Origin: Planctomycetaceae bacterium
GTDB taxonomy: Bacteria > Planctomycetota > Phycisphaerae > UBA1845 > UTPLA1
Length of the DNA: 64,000 nucleotides
NCBI GenBank assembly: GCA_006969385.1
Contig: CP030884.1
Span: 1,922,001 to 1,986,000 of the forward strand
Reading direction: 5' to 3'
This document shows, one piece after another, positions 25,094 to 32,984 of this stretch. The stretch's first letter is position 1, and each line of letters begins with the position of its first letter. Under the pieces are notes generated by a model that saw only the letters and a program-made list of their open reading frames with translations, did no database searches and had not been told where the DNA came from. Both the position numbers and the translations under genes were made by a program.

Positions 25094-26607
25094 GGGCCGA
25101 TCCGTCGCACGCCGATCCGCTTACCCCGCGGCCGCTTCTCGTCTGAAAAGACTTTTGCAAACGCGTCTGTATCGTTCGGCACCGACGTTGGCTTGTCGCT
25201 TCCCTCTGTCGCTTTGATAAATGTAATCCACCAGTGACTACTAGCGCGTTCGTCTTGCGTGAGCGCATCGATGTTTCCAATGCGCCAATTCTCATCATTG
25301 GGATACATCCGCCTCGAATAGAATTGGGCCTGCTTTAAATCCGCATCGCTGGCAATAACGACGTCATCTGCGGCGGCATGCTCGGCCAGCCACAATCCCG
25401 CTTGACGATAAGGCATGCGCGTGCTGTTGATCGGTCGCATCAAATAAGGCACCATCGGCGCGACGACCAATACAACGCCCGCAATCATGTACAGTCGCTG
25501 GCGCTTCGGATTCGTGTGATGGTGCCGCGCCGCTAGAAAACGCATCAATCCGACAAATCCAGCCGCCGACCACGGTATCGTTAGCGCCGCCGGTATTACG
25601 AGATATCGCGTACTCAGCTCACCATGCATCGACACGCGCATCAACACCAGTAATAGGTGCCACGCGATCAGCCACGCGCACAATTTTTTTAGTTGATTTT
25701 CACCGCGCGGCACGGCTTTCCAAAACACGGCTACGAAAAAGAAGATGGCGAATATGTAGCGCCCGCTTTTGGCCCATGCTTCGATGATGCGCCCCGGCGT
25801 CTGCCAAAAAGGAAAACTATGGGCCCATTGCCAAGCGTGTGGCGATGCGTCCGTTTCAATCATTGTGATGGTCGGCGTCTTAACGAACAGCAAGCGTCCC
25901 GTGAGCGCGGCAAACGCTAAAAACGGAACAAGAAACCCGAGCGCGAAGCACGCACAGCGCGTCAGTCGCGCTTTCCAGGATTGCTTCGAGAAAAAAAGCA
26001 ACCAACACGTCCCGGCGGCTAGCAAGCCAATCGCTTCCAAGCGAATCCAGTAAGCAAGCCCACCGATCAATCCTGTCGCAATCAAACCAACGGAAGGCAA
26101 TACGCGCTTGCTTGTCGTCGCGCCGCTTGACGCAGCGAGCAACATCACACCAAGATACAAGAACAGGTGCGGCATATCGGAGAGCGCATCGGCCGACAGC
26201 TCAACGCCTTGCGGCCACACGGCGGCGAACAATCCGGCGATCAGCGCCGTTTGCACGTCGAACAATCGTCGGGCCAGTTCGAATACCAATCCACAAACAG
26301 AGGCACCGCACAGCACGGCAATCCACACGCCGAGATTCTGCCATTCGACCGGTGTCGTCATAGCCGACATGTGCCCCGTCGCGCGACCCACCGCAAGATA
26401 CACCCACGACAGCCCCGGCTGCTTGGTTTCGATTTGCATATGCCGCACCGGCTCATCGGCAAGCTTGTGCGCCATTTCGATAAACCAGGTGCCGTCTTTG
26501 CTGATGCAGGCCGTCGGCGTTGCGATGAGCAGGCGCACGACCAGCGCCAACAAAAGCACGCCCGCCAGCGCGGCGATGGGATAGGGTCGTGGGTTTGCGT
26601 CCTCCAT
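25090..26607 (-). CDS. Glycosyltransferase-39-like integral membrane protein
   Basis: From ATG 26607 it has 505 residues; the open frame upstream to 26757 has a polar, Arg-rich sequence unlike a membrane protein N-terminus. About 10 or more transmembrane helices are visible, starting with ALAGVLLLALVVRLLIATP. After the first helix comes SKDGTWFIEMAHKL; the acidic luminal loop of GT-C enzymes usually holds an Asp here. It looks like the ArnT/PMT-type family that moves a sugar from a polyprenyl carrier to protein or lipid. The C-terminal 120 residues are soluble. Acceptor and donor are unknown. Confidence 0.68.
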   Translation of the reverse strand: MEDANPRPYPIAALAGVLLLALVVRLLIATPTACISKDGTWFIEMAHKLADEPVRHMQIETKQPGLSWVYLAVGRATGHMSAMTTPVEWQNLGVWIAVLCGASVCGLVFELARRLFDVQTALIAGLFAAVWPQGVELSADALSDMPHLFLYLGVMLLAASSGATTSKRVLPSVGLIATGLIGGLAYWIRLEAIGLLAAGTCWLLFFSKQSWKARLTRCACFALGFLVPFLAFAALTGRLLFVKTPTITMIETDASPHAWQWAHSFPFWQTPGRIIEAWAKSGRYIFAIFFFVAVFWKAVPRGENQLKKLCAWLIAWHLLLVLMRVSMHGELSTRYLVIPAALTIPWSAAGFVGLMRFLAARHHHTNPKRQRLYMIAGVVLVVAPMVPYLMRPINSTRMPYRQAGLWLAEHAAADDVVIASDADLKQAQFYSRRMYPNDENWRIGNIDALTQDERASSHWWITFIKATEGSDKPTSVPNDTDAFAKVFSDEKRPRGKRIGVRRIGP

Positions 26608-26772
26608 GGCCGCATTATGAAGCCAACCCGCGCCGTTGGAAGCCGCACCGCCAACATATTGCCGTCGGTCGTCGCGCTTTATTCGTTTTAATAGGCAATG
26701 GCGGCGGCTTCGCAGATTTTCGGTTGCGCTGTTAGAATCCGAAAACCGCGCAAGCAATCAAACAGGTGAGTT

Positions 26773-27084
26773 ATGTCCGTCTTGGTCGAATTTTCGATGT
26801 CGCCTCTCGATAAGGGTGTATCCGTTTCGAAATACGTGGCCCGCAGTATCGATATCGTTGCCAACTCGGGTTTGCCGTATCGATTGGGGCCGATGGGCAC
26901 CTGCATCGAAGGCGAATGGGATGACGTCATGGCCGTCATTCGACAGTGTTACCAACGCATGTCCGAAGATTGCGAACGCATCACATGCTCGGTCAAGATC
27001 GATGCCCGCGCGGGTGAGGCCGGTCGATTGACCGGCAAAGTCGACAAGATCGAGTCGCTGCTCGGTCGCGAAGTGAACAAGTAA
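26773..27084 (+). CDS. MTH1187-family thiamine-binding protein
   Basis: A 103-residue protein. It matches the small thiamine-binding fold family (formerly DUF77): VEFSMSPLDKGVSVSKYVARSI at the N-terminus, then LGPMGTCIEGEWDDVMAVI and a basic C-terminal helix. Family members bind thiamine-like ligands and form a ferredoxin-like fold. It sits just upstream of a flavin reductase-like gene on the same strand, with 43 bp between them. Confidence 0.88.
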   Translation: MSVLVEFSMSPLDKGVSVSKYVARSIDIVANSGLPYRLGPMGTCIEGEWDDVMAVIRQCYQRMSEDCERITCSVKIDARAGEAGRLTGKVDKIESLLGREVNK

Positions 27085-27127
27085 CGAACGATATCGGACG
27101 GCGTGCCGTCCGCTTGGAGGGGTTCAG

Positions 27128-27607
27128 ATGGCCGACATGCTGCCGGAAATTTCCCAAGCGCTCAGTCGAATTCCCAGTGGTTGTGCCATCCTCACGGTGC
27201 GAACCGACATGAACCGTACGGGCATGTTGGCATCGTGGGTGCAACAAAGCTCATTCGAACCGCCGATGCTGAGCGTGGGCGTGAAAAAAGGGCGTCCGAT
27301 CGAAAAGTTGATCGAAGAGGCTGATGGTTTCGTGATCAACGTCTTGGGCGAACAACCGGGGCAGATGTTTAAGCACTTCGGTCGCGGCTTCGAGCCGGAT
27401 GAGGAAGCGTTCTCCGGCTTGGCCACGCAGGATGTACCGCACGGTGTTGTAATACCCGATCAGGTGGGCTGGATGGATTGCCGGCTCGATGGTCGGTACA
27501 CCGCCGGCGACCACCATATTTATTTTGGTGTGGTACAAGAAGCCGAAGTGCCCGAACGCCTGCTAGAACCCTATGTGCACGTTCGCAAAGCAGGCGCATC
27601 GTATTAG
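27128..27607 (+). CDS. Flavin reductase-like FMN-binding protein
   Basis: A 159-residue protein. It has the single split-barrel domain of flavin reductases (SGCAILTVRTD..NRTGMLASWVQQSSFEPPMLSVGVKK), with the usual FVINVLGEQ strand and a GDHHIYFGVVQEAE segment. It should bind FMN and reduce it with NAD(P)H, or act as a diflavin partner. The ribosome site GGAGG lies about 10 nt ahead of ATG 27128. Confidence 0.86.
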   Translation: MADMLPEISQALSRIPSGCAILTVRTDMNRTGMLASWVQQSSFEPPMLSVGVKKGRPIEKLIEEADGFVINVLGEQPGQMFKHFGRGFEPDEEAFSGLATQDVPHGVVIPDQVGWMDCRLDGRYTAGDHHIYFGVVQEAEVPERLLEPYVHVRKAGASY

Positions 27608-27636
27608 CGCAAGCAACTACGTGATCGGAAAAGCAC

Positions 27637-27721
27637 GGGTGCCCCTGCCCCTCTGGCGCTGGGGGACTGCACGGTGAGACGTAACGAACCGGGTGCCCCT
27701 GCCCTTCTAGGGCTGGGGGAC
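27637..27721. repeat. Two copies of a 31-bp GC-rich repeat
   Basis: Copies at 27637-27667 and 27691-27721 differ at only a few bases (both begin GGGTGCCCCTGCCC and end GCTGGGGGAC). On the minus strand they read as PALEGQGHP-like and PAPEGQGHP-like peptides in a false ORF. The same phrase recurs in annotated fragments of other planctomycete genomes as I recall, so a dispersed intergenic repeat is likely. Confidence 0.6.
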
Positions 27722-27753
27722 AAAGCCGACCAGATAACTCGTAACCAAAACCC

Positions 27754-28971
27754 ATGAACATCTTCTCCCTCATCGCCGAAGCCATGATCTCGCTGGGCAA
27801 GAACAAGGTCCGTACGGGCCTGAGCATGCTCGGTATCGTCATCGGCGTGGGGGCCGTCATCGTGTTGGTCGCGATGGCCCAGGCCACCAAGACGCGCGTG
27901 GAGCAGGAAATCGCCCGCATGGGCGACGATTGGATGTGGATCGGCACCTGGGGCATCGCCAAAAGCGGGGCCCGCAAAGGCAATGTCGAGCGCAAGCCCA
28001 ACCAAACGCGCGACGACGCTTTGGCGATCATGGAAAACTGTTCACTCATTCGTGCCGCCACGCCCAGCAACACGATGCGCATGCAGGTGAAAAGTTCGTA
28101 TAGCAATTATCAATCGAGCGTGCGCGGCGTGTTTCCGAATTATCACGACATTCGCCGCTGGCCTGTCGCTTGGGGGCGACCGCTCGATCAAAGCGATGAG
28201 GAGTCCGCCAACCCGGTATGCGTCATGGGGCAGACAGTCGTGAAAGAGCTGTTCGGCTCGATCAACCCCGTGGGTGAAGAGATCACCGTCAAGGGCGCGC
28301 GATTCGAAGTCATCGGCGTGCTCGAGTTCAAAGGCCGCAGCGGCGCGCGCGACTACGATGACGAAATCATTTTTCCATATAAAGTTTTCCAACAGAAGAT
28401 CGCCGGATCGGAAATCTCCGCCACCATGTTGGCCGCCGCGCAGCATAACATCGACCCGAAGGCGGCGGAGCGCCAGGTGCGGGCGTTTCTGCGCGAGCGC
28501 CACAATCTTCGCCCCGATGACTTAGACGATTTTCGCATTTGGGCCACCAGCGAATCGGCACAACTCAAAGAAGAATCGAGCGAATCGCTTGAGTGGTTGC
28601 TCGGCATGATCGCGGGCGTAGCGCTGGTCGTCGGTGGCGTCGGCATCATGAACATTATGTTGGTGAGCGTTACCGAGCGCACGCGCGAGATTGGCTTGCG
28701 CATGGCGATCGGTGCCCACGGCTTCGATATTCTGATGCAGTTTTTGATCGAGGCCGTCATGTTGTGCACGCTGGGCGGCATCATCGGTATCTTCGTTGGT
28801 TGGGGTGCGAGCCATTTGCTCACGAGCTATCGCGGCTACGAAACGCAGGTGTCGATCTGGATCGCGGCCGTCGCGCTGGGTTTTGCGTCGGCCACCGGCA
28901 TCTTCTTCGGCTTTTATCCCGCGTTTCGCGCCAGCCGCCTCGAACCAATCGAAGCGTTGCGCTACGAATAG
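27754..28971 (+). CDS. MacB-like ABC transporter permease
   Basis: A 405-residue protein. One helix near the N-terminus (GLSMLGIVIGVGAVIVLVAMAQ) is followed by a periplasmic MacB-PCD-like domain (about 45-270). Then come the FtsX-type helices, including MIAGVALVVGGVGIMNIMLVSVTERTREIGLRMAIGA and the C-terminal P-A-F-R-A-S-R-L-E-P-I-E-A-L-R motif. It should form an export or mechanotransmission complex with an ABC ATPase, which is not encoded next to it. The direct neighbour downstream is a small membrane protein. Confidence 0.9.
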   Translation: MNIFSLIAEAMISLGKNKVRTGLSMLGIVIGVGAVIVLVAMAQATKTRVEQEIARMGDDWMWIGTWGIAKSGARKGNVERKPNQTRDDALAIMENCSLIRAATPSNTMRMQVKSSYSNYQSSVRGVFPNYHDIRRWPVAWGRPLDQSDEESANPVCVMGQTVVKELFGSINPVGEEITVKGARFEVIGVLEFKGRSGARDYDDEIIFPYKVFQQKIAGSEISATMLAAAQHNIDPKAAERQVRAFLRERHNLRPDDLDDFRIWATSESAQLKEESSESLEWLLGMIAGVALVVGGVGIMNIMLVSVTERTREIGLRMAIGAHGFDILMQFLIEAVMLCTLGGIIGIFVGWGASHLLTSYRGYETQVSIWIAAVALGFASATGIFFGFYPAFRASRLEPIEALRYE

Positions 28972-29016
28972 TGCGGCGCAGACAATTCTCCTTCCCCCAT
29001 TTTCTTTTGCATCGCG

Positions 29017-29478
29017 ATGAAAGCCAGCTTCCTAATCTTCATCATCACCGACATCTTTCTGCTCGCCACCACTGCCACGACCGGCCTCTTGGTGGTGGAG
29101 GCCGATGGTTATCCCCGCCATTTTTTGCTCGGCCTGTTGGCGGCGTTTTTCACCTGCCTGATCCATATCGTGCTGTTTATGTACTTCACCGTGCAGCAAA
29201 AGATTGTGGCGCAGGCGATACAGGCGGGTGATTTGGACATCAGCTTCGGCGAGCGCCTACAGCGGTTTAAATCGCGCGCGATCAAGCTAAGCATGTTGGG
29301 CATCGTCGCGATTATCTTGACGAGTTCGCTGGGGGCGACGATCGAAATCGGCGTGCCGGCCGAGGTGCATCTGCTAATGGCGTTCTTGGCGATCTTTGCC
29401 AACGCGTTCATTTTTTATTTCCAGTTCGACCTGCTGGATAACTACGGCGGGTTCTTTACGGAGGCATTCGGCGAATAG
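29017..29478 (+). CDS. Small four-helix membrane protein
   Basis: A 153-residue protein with four hydrophobic segments, at about 5-25, 36-58, 92-112 and 120-140. Between helices 2 and 3 is a charged loop (AIQAGDLDISFGERLQRFKSRAIKLS). It starts 46 bp behind the MacB-like permease and may be co-transcribed. I do not recognise the family. The pattern could suit a subunit of an electron-transport or transport complex, but no cofactor ligands stand out. Confidence 0.72.
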   Translation: MKASFLIFIITDIFLLATTATTGLLVVEADGYPRHFLLGLLAAFFTCLIHIVLFMYFTVQQKIVAQAIQAGDLDISFGERLQRFKSRAIKLSMLGIVAIILTSSLGATIEIGVPAEVHLLMAFLAIFANAFIFYFQFDLLDNYGGFFTEAFGE

Positions 29479-29560
29479 GCGTCGCAACCGATGATTCACG
29501 CCCTCGTAAGAGAGATCGGCTTTAGATGAATTGCCGCGTAGGGCCGGATACAATAATTGG

Positions 29561-32476
29561 ATGAGCCGACGACAAGCCGCGAATCTGATGGCATGTATGC
29601 GTAACACACCTAGAAATCGATGCGCCGTTTCAAAGTTCGCTACATGGTTTGTCATTCTCTGCATAGCCGTACCATCCCTCGCTTTCGACGGCACGCCTCC
29701 GGCGTCTCTTAAACCCGCACGCAACCATTTTCTGCACGGTCGTTACGACGAAGCATTGGCCTTCTTAGATGAGTCCGGTCGCAAAAAACACTTAAGCGCC
29801 GTTTGTTATGCCGCATACATCGAGCGCCTGCGCGGTAACCCGGCCTCAGGCATTGAACGACTCGAAACGCTTACGGAAGTGGGTAAAAAAGACCCGCAAT
29901 GGCAGGCCGAAATGGCGCTCGCCTTGCTCGATTTGGGGCGATCGAAAGATGCATTAAGCCACGCGCAAGCCGCCGTCCGCGCCGATGGTGAAAGCCTGAC
30001 GGCCCAATGGGCGCTGGGGCAGGTCTACGAAGCGCGTGGCGAAATCCAATCTGCCATCCGCGCCTATTCGATCTTCGATTTCAAGATGACCGACGAAGCG
30101 CTGCCGAATACGCCCGAAGCGCTCACGCTTCTGGGCCGCGGCTTCTATCGTTATACGATTCTCACGCAAACCAATCTCGTCGCCCGCATTCGCCATCTCC
30201 TGCGCGAGGTCTATCAGGAAGCGTTCGACTATCTGGATAAGGACTACTGGCCTGCCCGCTTGGCGGCGGCGCATTTACTTGCCGATCGCGATAACCAAGA
30301 CGACGCGCGGGCCGAGTTTGAAGCCGTCCTCGCCATCAATCCAAACGTTCCGGACGCGTTGGTCGGCATCGGTCGCACGTTTTTGGCCGATTGGCGCTTT
30401 GAAGAACTCGAAGAAAAGGCCAACGCCGCCTTGGCCATCGACGCCGATCATGTCGGCGCGCAATTGCTCCTCGCACAGTCGCGCATGGTCGAGCGCCGCT
30501 TCGCCGAAGCCAAAGAACTTGCCGGCCACGCCCTTCAGCGCAACCCGGAATCGACCGAAGCGCTCGGCCTCTTGGCCGCCGCTGAAGATCGTCTCGGTAA
30601 CGAAGCGCGCATCGAAGAGCTGCTGCAACGGTGCAAAACCTTCAACCAACGACCCGGCGCATTCTATTTGGAGATCGGCAAGGCTCTTTCCGCCGCGCGA
30701 CAATACGAGCCGGCGGCCCAATGGTTGCAGCGCGCCGCAGAGGCTTGGTACTGGCATCCGATTCCAAAAGTCGAATTGGGCCTGCTTTATCTCGAATCGG
30801 GCCGCGAAGCCGAAGCCCGACCGGTTCTCGAAAAAGCCTTTGCCCTGGATAGTTTCAACGAGCGCACCTATCGCGTGCTCGATCTGCTCGATCGTCTCGA
30901 AAAATTCGATACGCACGAGACCGATCATTTTGTGTTCAAGTTTAAGAAGGGTGATGACCGCATCGCTGTGGAGTACATGGCCGACATGCTCGAGTCGTGT
31001 TATGGCGAACTCGTCACGAAGTACGACATCAACCTCAAGCAAAAGACCATCATCGAAATCTTCCCATCGCACGACGGCTTTAGCCTGCGCATCGCCCATC
31101 GCGGCTTCATCGCAACCATCGGCGCCTGCACCGGCCCTGTGATCGCCATGCTCACGCCGCGCGGTCAGCCTCCGTTTGGTCATTACAATTGGGCCGATGT
31201 CTTGCGGCACGAGTTTGTTCATACCGTAACGCTGGCGGCCACGCAGAATCGCATCCCGCATTGGATGACGGAAGGGTTGGCCGTGCTCGAAGAACCCGGC
31301 CCGCGTTCGTGGGGCCGTATGGATATGCTCACCACGGCCACGCGGCGCGATAAGCTGTTTACGTTGGAGAACATCGTTTGGGGTTTCTGGCGACCGCCGT
31401 TTCCCGGCGCGCGGGCGCAGGCCTATGCCCAAAGCGAATGGATGATGGAGTACATCATCGAACGCTTCGGCGGCGATAAGGTCGGCGCGCTGCTAAAGGC
31501 GTTCGATAAAGGTCAAACGCAAGATGCGGCGTTTCGCGACGTGTTGAACATCGAAACCACCACCTTTGATAAAGACTTTGCCGCATGGGCGCTAAAACAG
31601 GTGGATAGCTGGGGCTTGCCCTGGATGGAGGAAGAAGACGTTGAGCCGCTGCGGAAGCAATGCGAAAGCGGCACGCCCTCGGCCGAGTTGCTCGGGCGTT
31701 TGGCGCGGGCTGAGTTCGTCATCGGCGAATCCGAACGCGCGCTGATCGCGGCGCAAGCCTGTTTGGCGCAAGACAACGACAATGTATTGGCGTTGGAAGT
31801 CATGTCGCGTTTGTTCATTATGCGCATGCTCGCGGCAACCGAAGAGGTCGAACGCACGGCGCTGTTGCAATCCGCCACGCCATTTATCCGCCGATGGAAA
31901 CGACAGGCCCCCGACCATCCATTAGCACTGAAGTACATGGCGTACGTCGAGCAGGGCAGCAACCAATTGCCCGAAGCGATTGCGTTGCTTAAAAAATATC
32001 AGGCGCGCCACCCGCTCGACCCGGATAGTTACCGTCGCCTGGCGGCGATCTATACGCGGCGCGACGATACGGAAGCCTTGCGCGACAGTTTGCAAAAGCT
32101 GCTCTCGTTCACGCGCGACGATCTGCAACTGTGCGGTCGCCTTGCTAAGTTGCAACTCGAAGCCGCCCAATGGGATGACGCGATCGTGACGCTGGAATTG
32201 GCGCTGCAGATCGATCCGTTCAACGCCGAAATTCACGGCGCGCTGGCCGACGCATATCTGGCAGTCAACCGGCTCGACGTGGCGCTGCGCGAATATGAAA
32301 CCGTCACCAAGCTCGCCCCGACCGAAGCGCTCGGCTTCGAAGGTATGGCCGATGTTTACAGCCGCAAAGGCGATGCCGAATCGGCGCGGCGCTATCGCGA
32401 GCGGGCCGCGGCACTGGGCGGCAAGCAGCAGGCCGATCCCTTGGACGACAAAAATCGCGTGCCCGCGTTTCAATAA
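29561..32476 (+). CDS. TPR protein with HExxH peptidase-MA-like domain
   Basis: The start is uncertain: ATG 29561, 29588 or 29597. The N-terminus has a signal peptide (FATWFVILCIAVPSLA). TPR-type helix pairs fill the first 400 and last 250 residues, e.g. WPARLAAAHLLADRDNQDDARAEFEAVLAINPNVPDALVGIGRTF. Between them is a gluzincin-like metalloprotease motif: RHEFVHTVTLA (HExxH), then a Glu in HWMTEGLAVLEE, typical of the peptidase MA-like family. It is likely exported and may process or hold envelope proteins. The catalytic residues look intact; the substrate is unknown. Confidence 0.86.
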   Translation: MSRRQAANLMACMRNTPRNRCAVSKFATWFVILCIAVPSLAFDGTPPASLKPARNHFLHGRYDEALAFLDESGRKKHLSAVCYAAYIERLRGNPASGIERLETLTEVGKKDPQWQAEMALALLDLGRSKDALSHAQAAVRADGESLTAQWALGQVYEARGEIQSAIRAYSIFDFKMTDEALPNTPEALTLLGRGFYRYTILTQTNLVARIRHLLREVYQEAFDYLDKDYWPARLAAAHLLADRDNQDDARAEFEAVLAINPNVPDALVGIGRTFLADWRFEELEEKANAALAIDADHVGAQLLLAQSRMVERRFAEAKELAGHALQRNPESTEALGLLAAAEDRLGNEARIEELLQRCKTFNQRPGAFYLEIGKALSAARQYEPAAQWLQRAAEAWYWHPIPKVELGLLYLESGREAEARPVLEKAFALDSFNERTYRVLDLLDRLEKFDTHETDHFVFKFKKGDDRIAVEYMADMLESCYGELVTKYDINLKQKTIIEIFPSHDGFSLRIAHRGFIATIGACTGPVIAMLTPRGQPPFGHYNWADVLRHEFVHTVTLAATQNRIPHWMTEGLAVLEEPGPRSWGRMDMLTTATRRDKLFTLENIVWGFWRPPFPGARAQAYAQSEWMMEYIIERFGGDKVGALLKAFDKGQTQDAAFRDVLNIETTTFDKDFAAWALKQVDSWGLPWMEEEDVEPLRKQCESGTPSAELLGRLARAEFVIGESERALIAAQACLAQDNDNVLALEVMSRLFIMRMLAATEEVERTALLQSATPFIRRWKRQAPDHPLALKYMAYVEQGSNQLPEAIALLKKYQARHPLDPDSYRRLAAIYTRRDDTEALRDSLQKLLSFTRDDLQLCGRLAKLQLEAAQWDDAIVTLELALQIDPFNAEIHGALADAYLAVNRLDVALREYETVTKLAPTEALGFEGMADVYSRKGDAESARRYRERAAALGGKQQADPLDDKNRVPAFQ

Positions 32477-32638
32477 TGGGCGAACACGCGGCGGCAAACG
32501 GTCGTAAAATAAGACCACGGACGGTCGGAATACCCAATTAGTCGAATGTCATCGCCGCGCGACGCGTTCACGCGTTTGCCTAGTCGATAGGTTGCCGCCC
32601 GGTTAAAATTCGCGTTTCGCCGAAAGGGCTGGAACACT

Positions 32639-32935
32639 ATGCACGTTCGCGAGTTTCAAGAATTGATAGAGACGATGTACTCCGCCAAAGATCGCAAGCG
32701 CGGGGCGTCGGGTACGTTTCTCTGGTTCATGGAAGAAGTCGGTGAATTGGCGGCGGCGCTGGCCAATGGCGATCGCGCCGAAAAGGAAGGCGAATTCGCC
32801 GACGTGTTCGCTTGGTTGGTCACGCTGGCCAATGTGGAAGGCATCGACCTGCAAGACGCGCTGCGAAAATTCACCGAGGGCTGCCCCGGTTGTGGCGATA
32901 TGGTGTGCGCCTGCGGTGATGCCGAGAAGCCGTGA
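32639..32935 (+). CDS. MazG-like nucleotide pyrophosphohydrolase
   Basis: A 98-residue single MazG-type domain. The Mg-binding motif is visible as WFMEEVGELAAAL followed by EFADVFAWL (the E-x-x-x-D element). The family hydrolyses nucleoside triphosphates or related phosphate-diphosphate bonds. The C-terminus is unusual: GCPGCGDMVCACGD gives a C-x2-C-x4-C-x-C cysteine cluster that could bind zinc. It lies 49 bp upstream of the large membrane protein gene. Confidence 0.88.
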   Translation: MHVREFQELIETMYSAKDRKRGASGTFLWFMEEVGELAAALANGDRAEKEGEFADVFAWLVTLANVEGIDLQDALRKFTEGCPGCGDMVCACGDAEKP

Positions 32936-32984
32936 GCCTTATGCGTAACCACTTCGGCGCTGCCAAGGCGCCGACGGAAATCTT

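Noticed and set aside
27369..28106. 245-codon minus-strand ORF with PALEGQGHP phrases
   Set aside because: It overlaps both the flavin reductase and the MacB-like gene, and the phrases come from the two intergenic repeat copies.
30275..31432. 385-codon minus-strand ORF inside the TPR gene
   Set aside because: It lies antisense to the TPR/HExxH gene, which has a signal peptide and clear motifs.
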